Shown here: positions 43,341 to 55,162 of the stretch, in pieces
How the letters are laid out: each line of letters starts with the position of its first letter
How positions within the stretch are numbered: the first letter of the stretch is position 1
NCBI RefSeq assembly: GCF_003597395.2
Contig: NC_133770.1
Location: forward strand, 79,397,634-79,461,633
Origin: Chelonoidis abingdonii
Lineage: Eukaryota; Chordata; Testudines; Testudinidae
Length of the DNA stretch: 64,000 nucleotides
Reading direction: 5' to 3'
Position numbers and translations under genes: made by a program
Notes under the pieces: model-generated
Database searches by the model: none
What the model was told of the DNA's origin: nothing
The model's input: the letters and a program-made list of their open reading frames with translations, nothing else

Positions 43341-45961
43341 ATTAAAGAGATACTTACTAAAAAGAAAACTGCATAGCTGAAGTACAATAACTTGTATATA
43401 GTTTGGAGGACAGAATGTGTGTTCCTTGTAACTAACTGTGGATCCATCTCTCACACTTCTGGATAGTTTAAAGATGTTAGATTTATTTTACTCATGAATA
43501 CCCAGGAAATATGTAAATGTCAGCCATCTCAGCAAAGGAAATCTAATAGCAACCAACCAAATAAATTCCCTAAATGGTAAAATTTAAGACATTTCAGTTT
43601 GCAAGAACCAACTAGGACACTGAATAAAGAGTTTAAAGCTTTGAGGCATACTTTACCTTTCTTTAAAAAACAGTAATCAGCTATTTTCAGGACATCTCTA
43701 CTTATACCACATTCTGGAATGCTACGTAGTTTTACCTGGGTGAAGTTCTCAGTCCCTATGAAGAACTCCCATAGTTTGCATGGGGGAACTATGTCGGAGA
43801 ACCTTCCCAAAACCCAAATACGAAAGGCATGTGACACCAACACAGTTAGCCTGCAGCTGCTATCCCAGCCCATAGGTTTTAATAGCAGCCTTACTCCTCT
43901 ACTCCAACCCCAATTTACAGTGTTTGAGGACAGTGGAAATGTACAGTTAATGAACCTACGGGCTATTCTCTTACCTAACCCATAAACTCCCACCTCACTT
44001 TCCTGCATTACTCACCCCCACAGATGGACCACCAGAGAGCTTAGTTCGGTGGCATGACGGTTGCTACAAATTCACTTTTGCAGACTCTCAACGGCCTGTC
44101 CCATCTGCACAGAAGAAATATCATGTTTCTACTGTATTTGGCTCTTCGCAGGCTGTGGAGCAAGAAGAGGGAGAAAAATGTCTCCCCACTCGCCTTTAAA
44201 GAAATAGTCAGAAAATAACAAACTGCAGAATTAAATCCAGTGAGAATTTGGTCATTTAACACTATGCTTATGAGGATGTTTTGCTGTTCATACAATTAGA
44301 ACAAAAAAATTGTATTCTATCTTTAAAAAAACCAAGACAAACTGTTCAGAACATTGCTGTGCCATCTGAATATGATAATTTTGTCATGAGTGATGGATCA
44401 TGATTTGTTTTAAGTTTGGCTTGCTCTGTAATTATTACCAACATCCATATATTCTATGAAGAGTAATTCATTTCCCATTGATGTTGACATCCATCAAGTC
44501 TACAGATATAACTTATTTTTCTGTAATGTTCATAGTAATATCAGGAAATTGATTTCTAAATTATAAATGAGTTGGGCTCACTTGGAATATACTGAGTGGT
44601 TTTTAACATACCGGGCTTTTAGAAGTCAATGTCTAACATAAACAGTAACACAAGGGCGAGGGTTTTGCTGAGCACTGCTAGACCAAACAAAAGGGCAAGA
44701 GCAAAAAGTACAGAACCATAACATTACAGAACAGAGCAGCTAAAACGGGATGTCAGAAAAAATTAAAGGCCCAAGAAATCAAGATGCTTAAGAAATGAAT
44801 GAGGACAATTAAGCTGGTACGGTTCTTTTTGTACGCTTCTGCCATGATGCCTGCAGTAAATAGTCAATTGATAATGCCGAGATGAGTGGCCAGTAGGACT
44901 TACTGAGATTATTAATACTTATTAATACTTCAGATTTCTTTATATTTTAAGAAGTATTTTGCCTTGAAACCAGCTAATTGTTCCATAGCCAGTATACGTA
45001 ATCATGTTTCAATCACTATTACCTTCACATTCCCTTCCTCATCCCCTCCAGCTGTCTCTTTTCATTTTGGCCCAGACCCTTCAATGAGCTCTACATGGGC
45101 ACAAAGGTCTGCCTATGCAGAGCTGATGGCAGGAGCAGGCCCTGTATGCTCTTTGAGGCAATGACTATCATCCAACATATTGGGACCTCTCGGCGCTATG
45201 GTAATTCAAACAATAATATCAAAAATAAAATATGTTGCTTTCCCTGCACATAAGCTCCAAAAGGTTTCTACTGCATGTTTGTCTGAACTCTCTGCATATG
45301 TTGGAGTTACTCACACTGTACTATGGTTTGTGCTGTCCCCTACTCTGCTCCCTGCTCTGTTATCTTTGGAGATAGTCAGGCATCTTGAAAGGCTCACTGC
45401 CCATTTGAGTAACATCTCCACTTCAGGAGACCTCTTAGACAGAGGATCAACACATACAGGCAAAGAAATCAGTACTGCTAACATTCCAGACCAGGGAAGA
45501 TCTTTTCTCAAATCATCACCAATCTCATTTTCTGTTTCTTGTCTGCATTCTAGAAATAATTTTATGTAGCCAAGACACTAATACAGAATTCCCTCAATTA
45601 TCATCACCAGATTTTTTTAAAAATACAAATGTTTTAGTCAGAATGTGGGCAAGCTTAAAAAAAAAAAAAGCCTTTGAAATAAAATTATTCTTGTCAACAT
45701 TTACCCTCTGAGAGGCACTAAGTTAAAGTCCTTCTATATTCTTCTTAGCACAGCAAACAGGGGGTATCTGTTTGAAGATAGCAATGGAATAAGGTGCCAC
45801 AATATTATCAGCATCATGGTGAGTAATAGACATGTTCTGACGCTAGACAATAATAATGGAAAATGCCATCAATTACAAGAAGAAAATGTATTAATTTCCC
45901 ATCAACTCCAGGTAGGGGGAAAAGATAGAAAACACTATTTAAATCTAATAGCTAAGAAAGA
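43341..45961. other. Unassigned stretch with one 159-codon open frame
   Basis: A minus-strand frame at 43529-44008 is open for 159 codons and is the second longest uninterrupted frame in the window, but it shows no family motif and its length is not remarkable by chance. A plus-strand frame at 45180-45569 (129 codons) is similar. Poly(A) at 45656-45669. No splice-supported gene. Confidence 0.4.
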
Positions 45962-47400
45962 TCATAGAATCATAGAACTGGAAGGGACCTCGAGAGGTCT
46001 TCTGGTCCAGTTCCCTGCACTCATGGCAGGACTAATTATCTAGACCATTCCTGACAGGTGTTTGTCTAACCTGCTCTTAAAAAGCTCCAGTGATGGAGAT
46101 TCTAACACCTCCCTAGGCAGTTTATTCCAGTGCTTAACCACCCTGACAATTAGGAAGTTTTTCCTGATGTCCAACCTAAACCTCCCTTGCTGCAATTTAA
46201 GCCCATTGCTTCTTGTCCTGTCCTCAGAGGTTAAGAAAAACAATTTTTCTTCCTCTTCCTTGTAACAATCTTTTACATACTTGAAAACTGTTATGTCCCC
46301 TCTCAGTCTTCTCTTTTCCCCACTTCGCCGCTTGGGGATGCAAAAAAGCTGGAGCTGGACCTGTTGCTTACAACACTCCTGCTAATATATCCCAGAATGA
46401 TGTTCACTTTTTTTGCAACACCATTATGCTGTTGACTCATACTTAGCTTGTGGTCCATTATGACCTCCAGATCCCTTTCCGCAGTGCTCCTTCCTAGGCA
46501 GTCACTTCCCATTTTGTATGTGTGCAACTGCTTGTTCCTCCATAAATGGAGTACTTTGCATTTGTCATTGTTGAATTTCATCCTATTTACTTCAGACCAT
46601 TTCTCCAGTTTTCCAGGTCATTTTGAATCTTAATCCTATCCTCCAAAGTACTTGCAACCCCTCCCATCTTGGTATCATCCGCAAGCTTTATAAGTGTATT
46701 CTGTATGCCATTATCTAAATCATTGATGAAGATATTGAACAGAACTGGACCAGAACTGATCCCTGGGGGACCCCACTTATTATGCCATTCCAGCATGACT
46801 GTGAACCACTGATTACTCTCTGGGAATGGTTTTCCAACCAGTTATGCACCCACCTTATAATAGCTCAATCTAGGTTGCACTTCCCTAGTTTGTTTATGAG
46901 AAGGTCATGCAAGACAATATCAAAAGCTCTATTAAAGTCAAGATATTCCACCTCTACTGCTCCCCCTCCCCCATCCACAAGGCATGTTACCCTGTCAAAG
47001 AAAGCTATCAGGTTGGTTTGACACGATTTGTTTTTGACAAATCCACGCTGACTGTTACTTATCACCTTATTATCTTCTAGATGTTTGCAAATTGATTGCT
47101 TAATTATTTGCTCCATTATCTTTCCGGGTACAGAAGTTAAGCTAACTGGTCTGTAATTTCCTGGGCTGTCCTTATTTCCTTTTTGATAGATGGGCACTAT
47201 ATTTGCCTTTTTCCTGTCTTCTGGAATTTCTCCCATCTTCTATGACTTCTCAAAGATAATTGCTAATGACTCAGATATCTCCTCAGTTAGCTCGTTGAGT
47301 ACTCTAGGAAGCATTTCATCAGGTCCTGGTGACTTCAACACATCTAATTTGTCCAAGTAGTTTTTAACTTGTTTTATTCTATTCTTGTTCTATTAATATA
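45962..47400 (-). mobile_element. CR1 LINE, best preserved copy, minus strand
   Basis: The 3' end at 45962 reads, on the minus strand, TTCTATGATTCTATGAT, the CR1 terminal repeat. Coding blocks follow: LDIRKNFLIVRVVKHWNKLP (46040-46243), NNDKCKVLHLWRNKQLHTYK and MDHKLSMSQQHNGVAKKVNI (46303-46581), GPVLFNIFINDLDNGIQ (46587-46796), and an RT N-terminal part at 46865-47236. Ends near 47400. Several frameshifts, so inactive, but it shows the full 3' half of CR1. Confidence 0.93.
46865..47236 (-). pseudogene. CR1 reverse transcriptase N-terminal fragment
   Basis: 123 open codons: IPEDRKKANIVPIYQKGNKD, SPGNYRPVSLTSVPGKIMEQ, QRGFVKNKSCQTNLIAFFDR, VEYLDFNRAFDIVLHDLLI. NYRPVSLTSVPGKIMEQII is a hallmark of LINE RTs. 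The catalytic Asp of YLDF is present. The fragment lacks the second catalytic block in frame (it continues after a shift at 46796). Confidence 0.88.
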
Positions 47401-47943
47401 TCAGCCCCCATTATTGACAAGCCCAGCCAAGTGTATTACACAGCAGAATTTTAAAAAGAGCACTCATTTTGTTTTTAATCTAGCTGTTATATAGTGCTTA
47501 GATCTCAAAGTGCCTTAAGTAAAATACTTACATTTTGCATTTCTGTAGTGCCTTTCATTCATGGATCTCAAAACACTTTATGAAGAGTCAGCTCCCTTAA
47601 ATTCCCTGTAAGGTATGTGGCTCAGCAGCTGCCCAGCCACAGTTCAGCTGTCTCTCCCCCCACTGCCATGCTGCTCCTGCCCTGCCTTCGAGCTACTCCT
47701 GGGAGCTTCCTTCTTGCTGGAGGAGGGGGACAGTGGGTGCTGATATCAGGATGTCCCCCAGCTCCTGCCTGAGGCTCTGTACCCCCTCTACACAAAGCAG
47801 AGGCAGAAACAGGGCTCAGGGACAGAAAGGAGGGAGCTTGCTGGAAGCTGTTGCTTCCTGTCCGAACTGGCTGATCTGCTTAAAAGGGCAACGTCCTTGA
47901 AGAGCGGTCAGCGTACTTACAGGGGCAATGCACGTCTCTCACT
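47401..47943. other. Unassigned
   Basis: 47480-47620 has a possible old repeat (AGTGCTTAGATCTCAAAGTG, then ACACTTTATGAAGAGTCAGC). The rest is GC-richer without known motif. Confidence 0.35.
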
Positions 47944-48031
47944 CAGGGCCAGTGCAAGGATGTTTCGCGCACTAGGCAAAACTTCCACTTTGCGTCCCCC
48001 CCGCGCCCCCCACCCTGAGGCGCCCCCCCCN

Positions 48032-48126
48032 GAGCACACCATCGCTGCTTCATTTCTCCCACCTCCCAGGCTTGTGGTACCTAAGCTGACTGGCGCCGCA
48101 AGGCTGAGAGGCGGGAGAAGTGAAGC
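48032..48126 (+). repeat. 95-bp direct repeat, copy 1
   Basis: Starts GAGCACACCATCGCTGCTTC, ends GGGAGAAGTGAAGC. Identical to 48222-48316 at every base; preceded by N48031. Confidence 0.95.
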
Positions 48127-48221
48127 TCCCCCCCTCTGCCCTGAGGCACCCCCTTTGCGGCAGCTCCACCCTGAAGCACCCCCCCACCCTTGCTCACCCC
48201 TGCTCTGCTCACAAGAACCCC

Positions 48222-48316
48222 GAGCACACCATCGCTGCTTCATTTCTCCCACCTCCCAGGCTTGTGGTACCTAAGCTGACTGGCGCCGCAAGGCTGAGAG
48301 GCGGGAGAAGTGAAGC
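48222..48316 (+). repeat. 95-bp direct repeat, copy 2
   Basis: Identical to 48032-48126; unit spacing 190 bp. Confidence 0.95.
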
Positions 48317-48585
48317 AGCTCATCTCTGACCCCAGCATGCTCGAGGAGGAGGCAGGGCAGGGATGAGGCAGGGCGGGGATTTCCCCTGCGTGCTGCCCCC
48401 TCCTTACTTGCTGCAGGCAGTCCTCCCAGCGCTCCCCTGCCCCAGCTCCCTCCACCTAAATGCCGGCGGCGACTAGGGTGGCCGAAGATCTGGCTGCCGC
48501 GGTCACTGCCGAAGAAAACGGCGCCCCCCAAATCCTAGCACCCTAGGCAACCGACTAGGTGGCGTAAATGGTTGCACCGGCCCTG

Positions 48586-49001
48586 CTCTCTCTCATGCAT
48601 GCACACCCCCCGGCAGCACTTTGGAAAGTCTGCACCTGTGCAGCCGTGCATGTGTTGTCAGGACGAGGGAGTGGTGCGCTCCAGCTGGATAGCGTGGGCT
48701 CATCATCATGTTCAGTTTTTGCAGGGAAGTGTTTGCAGCTACTGCCCTGCATCTATTGTCTTGCCTCCCTCCTGCCTCAGTCCATGCTGCTTGTAGAGTG
48801 AGGCTACATTAACAACAGCATATTAGCCCTTGAGGGCTCAGCCAAGTGCTAGTTCATCTTTTAGCAGCAAGGCATTCCCTGGGAAATATTCCACCCTCTT
48901 ACTCCACCACCTCAGCCAAGCCTCACAATCATTCATTGCTGTATATAACATTAAACTGCTTGTTTAAAATTGTTTAAAACTTATACTGAATATATATATA
49001 T
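48586..49001. other. Unassigned, with a TA tract
   Basis: (TA)7 at 48991-49004. No gene. Confidence 0.4.
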
Positions 49002-49162
49002 ATAATGTCTTGTCTAGTGAAAACAAAATTCCCTAGAACCTAGCTGCCCCCTATTTATTTACATTAATTCTTATAGGGAAATTGGATTCGCTTAACATCC
49101 TTTCACATAAAGTCGCATTTTTCAGGAACATAACTACAATGTTAAGTGAAGAGTTGGTGTAG
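49002..49162. repeat. Dispersed repeat, copy 2 of 2
   Basis: Counterpart of 16108-16260, same orientation: ATGTCTTGTCTAGTG, TTTACATTAATTCTTATAGG, AACATAACTACAATGTTAAG. Confidence 0.6.
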
Positions 49163-50373
49163 CATGTTGGAGGAGCCTCACAAAGAAAAAGGTTGAGAAT
49201 CTCTGGCTTAGACTACTAACTCAGGTTTTGTGGATCGCAGTGTTGTTCCTGTGATTTTCTAGATGCCTAAAAGTTAGGTTCTGCAACGCTCAGCATCGCA
49301 ATGCCTAAGTCCCTATTGTGGATCTAGATCTTTGTTCCCTTCCCTTGGGACATTATTCTCTGCAAAGAGGTCCAAGAACTCAAGAAAAATTATCTGCTGT
49401 GCTATTCATTATATCAAAATGCCAAGTATCCCTTGCTAACAGAATCTATAATCCACCATATGGAGTTTATACAAGACACCGCATTGACTCAACTCTAGCA
49501 ATTATCTGAGAAATTCTGTTTCATCCACTAAATCTACAGCTTTAATAATTTACAAATCCAAATCAACCCCAGCAGTGAGCAACCACACTCCTCAACAATT
49601 AAACCTCATGGAAACAGTGATTACATCTGTCATCCCAGAAGATCTACTCTGTTAGTTAGCACTCTGAGATCCCTGGGGTCAAATTCCACAGTTAGAATTT
49701 CACTCCTCCCAAATTAGCCATCATCGTAAACATGGAAAAGTTTGGCTGCTAATTTGGAGCAGATTTTCTGTAAACCGTAAGTATCCAGGGTTTATGAGAA
49801 AGGAAGCTATTATTCAACACTCACTTGTATCATCTGATGCCTGGTTTGATCATAGGCTCTCAGAAGGGTCTTATGATATATTTTTTATGCCAGACCTTCT
49901 AGTATAATTGAATTCATTGGTTACCATATCCTTTGTATCAGCAAACCAGTTGAAAAGCTAATAATAATTTTCAGATAATCTTGCTGTTTGAAGACCTACA
50001 ATGCTAAAAAGCAGATTCGTTTCTAGGACTCTTACTCCTAGCCACAGAATGTATGTGAAAGCCCCATTGCATCTTAGAAAGGAAACTACATATAACAGAT
50101 CAGGGGGTTTCAGCCTTTCCATAATGGGACCCCACACTACCCTGACTCTCTTCCCATTTAGCAATGTAGGAAAGGCAGAGTGGTTGCAATATCCTGACAT
50201 GACGATCTTGAGGGTTTCAACCCCCAGGCTGAGAACTCCTGTGTTAGAAAATACTTGGGGAAATAAAGTTCCATGACACAAAGTTTTTGTCACCCTTTAT
50301 GTTTTCACGTTAAATATAACGTATCAACAATGAGCAAAACTTGTTTGTTTTCATAGGGAATTTAATCCCACCA
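49163..50373. other. Unassigned stretch
   Basis: No gene. Segments such as GGGGTTTCAGCC near 50105 may be old repeats. Open frame 49958-50293 on the minus strand (111 codons) shows no motif. Confidence 0.35.
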
Positions 50374-50533
50374 GGCCTGATTTTCCACTACCTTGCACCT
50401 TGTGTAATCAGTTACACCTGCACAAAGTGAGTGGAAAATGGATGTAAAGTGCTAACCGGTCAGAATGGTAGCATTTTACACCCACTTGCACAGGTGTTTA
50501 AGTGCAAGATGCTAGGCCGTGGAGAATCAGGCC
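50374..50533. repeat. Palindromic MITE-like repeat
   Basis: GGCCTGATTTTCCAC at left, GTGGAGAATCAGGCC at right, one mismatch apart. Inner fold-back: TTACACCTGCACAAAGTGAG with CCCACTTGCACAGGTGT. Whole unit can form one long hairpin of about 160 nt. Confidence 0.65.
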
Positions 50534-50950
50534 CATCGTGTTTAAGGTTTTAAATATCAACTGTATATCATGATGGCAAAGAGACAAAAAGTGAAGTGTA
50601 TTATGTGATTAAGCCTGGCTGCAGACTACCACAAGGACCATGTAAAATGGGCAGAAAATTGGAAACACTGACATAACTGAGGTAAAAGGTGCTGCTCAGT
50701 GTCAATGACACAGTGTAACACAGCATCATGCTTCTACGGTTAGAAATAAAAACAGGTAAAATTTTGTCAAAGCTCTTTTCAGCATCTCCCACATTCACTT
50801 TTTGCCTTTTGCATATGTCTATCTCCACATATAAAGACACAACACCCACATCTGCCCCTTTCTGAGCAGAATACTTCTGTATTTGTTGACCTCAAATATA
50901 ATTCTGTCCTTAACTAGAGCATAGTTAGGATGAAAATGGATAAAAAATTA

Positions 50951-51242
50951 GGATATGTTTATACTGCAATGAGAGGTATGATTGCAACACTTGTAGGCAT
51001 ACGTGCACTATCTTTGATCTAGCTATCGCCAAAAACAATAGCCATGAAACTGTGGCAACATGAGCGGCAGCATAGGCTATACAGGCTCCCCCCACCAGTC
51101 TGTATTTGAATGGCTAGCCCCAGCCACTTCACATTCTGCTGCAACTTCACTGCTATTGTTATTGGAGATAGTCAGATCAAAAGTAGTTTGAATATGTTTA
51201 CACATGCCACAGTCACACCTCTGAATGCAGTGTAGACATACT
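50951..51242. mobile_element. Harbinger-like MITE, first of two adjacent
   Basis: Left end GGATATGTTTATACTGCA after TTA (50948-50950); right end TGCAGTGTAGACATACT. The arms are inverted complements with few differences. Interior non-coding. Confidence 0.65.
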
Positions 51243-51546
51243 GCATGTCTACTCTTGGATCTGTGGGGGGTGGGGAGGACTTGAGGAGACACACTCATGC
51301 TAGCTCTGATTAAGTTACCATGCTAAAAACAGCACAGCTGTGGTGGCACAACCAGCTAGCCATCCAAGTAAATTCCAATGGTCACAGATGAGTAAATACT
51401 CAGGGTAGCTAGCCCATCCAGCAACCCATGCTGCTGCAGCTATACTCTATTTTTTAGCATGCTACCTCAAATCAGAACTAGTGCAAGTATATCTCCTCAA
51501 GCTGGGAATCACACCGCCAGCTCCAGCTCCAAGAGTAGGCATACCC
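51243..51546. mobile_element. Harbinger-like MITE, second of two adjacent
   Basis: Left end GCATGTCTACTCTTGGA, right end TCCAAGAGTAGGCATACCC followed by TTA (51547-51549). A further inner inverted pair occurs. Interior has TACTCTATTTTTTAGCATGC as in 24.1 and 39.4 kb. It abuts the previous MITE at its right end, probably a nested or tandem insertion into the preceding end. Confidence 0.65.
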
Positions 51547-52439
51547 TTAAGAGTCGCTGATAGGCACTGACAGTCTTTCATACAACTATAGAACTGAAAA
51601 AAAGATATTTGGGGTGGATGTGATAGCATCATACTGTGATATTATATTGCTACATGATGCTAGGTAACATCATGCTACATGAAATAATGGCACAATTTTG
51701 TGATGGAGGACTTAGGCCTGCACTGGCAGTGGCACCAGTTGCTATTCAAAGAAAGAAAAGTCCTATGTTATTAAGACTTATAGGATGGCTGAATCCAACA
51801 CTGAAGAAAATTACTTGAAAATAGTTTCAGCTTCATTGCCCAGAGCATACATTAAATGCACTATTTATGCTGAGCTTTGCTGCAGTTTTACATGTAGTGA
51901 AATGCTGCTTTCAATCAGGCTAATGAAACTGGAAATCCTACAGAGGATGAAATTTCAGCATTTTCTTTGTTCAGTGGTTCTGATTTTCCATCCATGTCAC
52001 CTCAGGCTGTGATCTCATCATATCTCATATGATTTGAGGGCCTGTTAAGTAGGATAGGAGACCTTTTAAGAAAACCTAGGTGTTGCAGGAGGTAGTGTTA
52101 ATGATAGTACACTTTTCTTTGGGTTGGTACAGTACCAATTCCCCAGAACGGGGTAAGAAAATACCTTGCCAGAGGAGGTGCCCTCTTTTGAATGGGATGT
52201 AAAATCAAGATGCTAACTATCTGTGATTGTTCAAAAGCTTATGGTACTTTCCACAAGAGGAAGAACTGTTGCCCTCAATTATTATTTATCTGTATTGTAG
52301 TAGAATCTATTAATATCTCTCAAGTAGCAAGGCCCCATTATACTAAGACACGGTAAAATGACATAAGCTGTTCTAAACAGTCCAGTCCTTAGTGTTCAAT
52401 TTGTATTACACTTGGGTAATTAGAGGGTGAATTTTATCT
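51547..52439. other. No recognised feature
   Basis: Unassigned. A small GATGCTAGGTAACATCATGC fold-back near 51655. Confidence 0.35.
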
Positions 52440-52868
52440 ACACAAAATGGAGTTTCAGATGAGTAAGGTGTTCTTCACTTTTGGTCCTAAACTATTGTTA
52501 TCACCAGTGGTTTCGGTTGTTTTTAAATCCTCTGAAGCATTTCAGGATTTTATTTCAACTATGGGACCACCCCTGGAAGTTAATGGCTCAGCTCACAAAG
52601 CTGTATATACTCTTGATCTAGTGTGTAGGCTCAGACAGGGGGTTTAGCACTTAGAAACTTTCCCTTTGTTATGGATCAAGCAGTGTCCTTGAGGTGGGGA
52701 TGCACCTACCTTATCAGGCTTTGGGACATGTTTCGATGGTCCATCCTTTAAGGGTGTTGAGACGAATGCTTTTAACAATCCATCCAATTATCATCTAGTA
52801 TCTAATCTTCCATTTCCGATTAAGGTTATAGAGAAAGTTGTGGCAAGAAAACCTCAGAACTGCTAGAT

Positions 52869-53380
52869 CAGGGGTCTCAAAGTTCCAGGCCGTGGGCCAT
52901 CTGCGGCCTGAGAGCCTCCCCACTGTGGCCCACGGAGGAGAGACACATGCAGACACGCTGCTGGCAATGTCTGCTGCAGGCAATCCCTCCTTGAAGCTCC
53001 CATTGGCTGGGGGAGAGGAACAGAAATACCATCATTAGTCGCTGGGCAAAGTCAGCCATGGAGGCAGCATCATTTTTTTCCACAATGAATATAAACAAGT
53101 CAAAATACCCAACACAACTATCTGATGCACACCTTGCTGCAATCCTGAAGGTTTCAACTGAGGCCAAACATGAGGTGTCTGGCAAACACTAAAAACTCTC
53201 TGGCAGGTGAAGAATTGTATAAAGTTGTATAACAGTTTTATTATTTCTAAGACATTCTAAATAAAAAATACAATATAAACACTTTCTTTTCTGAACACCA
53301 TCTTCAGTGACATTATTGGCCCGCTGGGAGAATTTGAGGACCAGCACTGGCCCTAAGGTAAATTGAGTTTGAGAGCCCTG
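52869..53380 (+). mobile_element. hAT element with perfect 8-bp duplication and transposase remnant
   Basis: Ends CAGGGGTCTCAAAG and CTTTGAGAGCCCTG-type (right end TTTGAGAGCCCTG) are inverted. TGCTAGAT flanks both sides exactly (52861-52868, 53381-53388). The host LINE text resumes after it. Inside, 53073-53192 on the plus strand encodes FFSTMNINKSKYPTQLSDAH then LAAILKVSTEAKHEVSGKH and stop, the C-terminal dimerisation end of hAT transposases. The rest of the transposase is deleted, so it is non-autonomous. Confidence 0.9.
53073..53192 (+). pseudogene. hAT transposase C-terminal remnant
   Basis: Forty codons in one frame ending at TAA (53190-53192). STMNINKSKYPTQLSDAHLA matches the conserved hAT C-terminus (..STMN-IKSKYRS-LTDEHL..). 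No upstream catalytic region is present. Similar proteins have been taken over as host genes (ZBED or GTF2IRD2-like), but this one is plainly a transposon piece between its own TIRs. Confidence 0.75.
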
Positions 53381-53740
53381 TGCTAGATCTTTGTTGATCT
53401 GGATTAAGATCTAGGTACACCACAGAAACAGCATTGGTGGTGTGGATAGATGGTCTGATGGATAGATAAAGTTTGGGAATCCATGCTGATATTGCTATTT
53501 CGATCAGCTGACTCCGATGCAGTTGATCGTGTGGTGTTTTTGACTCATCTGAGGACAGTAGCAGGCATCAACAAGACTGTTTTTGAGTTGCTCCATTCCT
53601 TCCTTTATTAATATTCCCAGAGGGGCCTTTTGAGCAACTGCTAATCAGCCTAATAGCACTCACAAAAGGAGTTCCACCAGATTGTATTTTGTTCAGGTGT
53701 ATATAAGGTCTTTGAAAGGATTAGTAGGAAAGCCTAGGTT

Positions 53741-55162
53741 CTGATGTTTAGCATGCTGCTGACTCCTAGCTCTTTATTTTTCTTTGATCTAACTGAGCTC
53801 AAAAACAAAAGGAGAATTAGAGCTCTAAGGGCTTTGTTCATTTTGCCAGTTCAACTCAAGCTGTAGGCCCCCTAGTGGAAGTACAAAGTCCCCTTGGAAT
53901 GAGGTCCAATGGCACCCAGGCACAGAACTGGTCTGCTGGGAAATATGCTGATTCTACACCTCTCCCAAGCAGCCACTGTTCACAGATTCCTGTGAAGCCC
54001 AGTCTGGAATTTAAACTCACTCCCCATAGAAAAACATCTGAATTCCGCATCCTTCCCAATTACAGCATGCTATCTTATGGGGTGCAAGTTTGCTCCCATC
54101 AGTGAATTTGATCCTGATAATAGTTACTTCTCAGAGAAGGTATAAAGGCAGGACACTAGATATTCCTTGAGGAATGGTTAAAAACTTTCTAGCCTGGTTG
54201 TTAGATGGAGGTCTGATTATATTAGTATTGCCTAATTGACTCGCAGGGGGGAAAAGCCCACTAATGTTAGCAATAGAACTGCCCTGTTTGTAAACCATTA
54301 ATAGTCAAAAACGAGATCTTAAAAGCTGCAGTAGGGATTAGGGGTTGGATGTTTTCCAAATTAGAAGGTGGTATGTACAGTATCTGAATTATTCCATCCC
54401 TTGTGAAGAGGTATAAAGAATTTTCCAGAGCTAAAACACACCTGTGGGACTAAGATTTTAAATGCAACTTACTGTATAAAGCAGGTGAACAGCAAATTAA
54501 TGGCAGTGAAGCTTTTTTTAAAAAAAATAATTGAAACAGCCTTTTAGTCATTAGGCAATTAGTCATGATCACAGTGGCTCTGGATCTGCACTCTGAAAAA
54601 CAGGAATTGGAAACAGACAGCTGTGATAGGCTTCTTGCCCACTTCTTGACTGAAAACAGTTTATTCTGTAATTGTTGTTCAACTGGTTTTATACCTTAGA
54701 TTTTATTAAATCCTGACCACTTCAGGAGATGTTAAATCCAAAGTTTTGATTTAGCAGTTACAGAGTTATGGATGACAGTTTCAACCAGCCTTATTTTCTG
54801 CCAGATACTGGTAGATCCTCAGAGGGTTGAGGTCATTAGTGATCTTTTTGCCTTGGAAGAGGCACAAGACCCCATGTCAATTTCTGGATGGTGATGAAAG
54901 TATGGATCTATATTGCAACAGACATTTGAGCTAAATTATGCCTCCAAACAGTTGAAGAGTTATTACAAACTCAGCTGATACACTATTGCTATCCTTTAGG
55001 AATTCTTGAATTGTAGGATTATCACCATTCCAATCTAGATGGAGGTCCAGCATGACTTGCATTGTTTGTGTAAAGTTCCTTCCATTTTTTTACTCACTGA
55101 ACAATTATACTAGCATAAATAGCTGTTACATATACGCAGTTTAGGAATACTAATGATACCAC
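53741..55162. other. Unassigned, with one repeated 60-bp block
   Basis: 54967-55026 aligns with 57715-57774 (ACTCAGCT-ATA-ACT-TTGCT, TTTAGGAAT-CTTGAATTG, TAGGATTATCA). May include LINE 3' parts not recognisable by eye. No gene. Confidence 0.4.

Larger units (their letters stand above)
47944..48585. mobile_element. CpG-rich non-autonomous hAT element with internal duplication
   Basis: Ends CAGGGCCAGTGCAAGGA (47944) and GGTTGCACCGGCCCTG (48585) are inverted. The interior is CpG- and C-rich. A 95-bp segment (48032-48126) is repeated exactly at 48222-48316, and position 48031 is an N. Flanks CTCTCACT and CTCTCTCT match at 6 of 8, weak duplication. Long open frames on both strands reflect composition. 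Confidence 0.75.
52440..53740 (+). mobile_element. L2-like LINE fragment, plus strand, split by a hAT
   Basis: Plus-strand traces in order: 52515-52615 SVVFKSSEAFQDFISTMGPP, LEVNGSAHKAVYTLDLVC, which resembles the endonuclease end of L2-type LINEs (GHTLDLVFS); 52793-52861 HLVSNLPFPIKVIEKVVARK, the RT start (SNLPFLGKVIEKVVA in relatives); after the hAT insertion, 53506-53605 ADSDAVDRVVFLTHLRTVAG and INKTVFELLHSFL, the decayed DLSAAFDTVDH block. Assignment to L2 rather than another LINE of that group is inference. Non-functional. Confidence 0.65.

Noticed and set aside
47897..48531. Open frames of up to 125 codons around 48 kb
   Set aside because: They follow the CpG-rich hAT element and its 95-bp duplication, one crosses an N, and proline/arginine-rich text is compositional.
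52447..52647. A host gene exon suggested by a well-formed 66-codon frame
   Set aside because: The text LEVNGSAHKAVYTLDLVC fits the end of a LINE endonuclease and RT traces follow on the same strand.
53073..53192. Domesticated ZBED/GTF2IRD2-like gene
   Set aside because: Only the last 40 codons exist and they sit between hAT TIRs with a perfect TSD.
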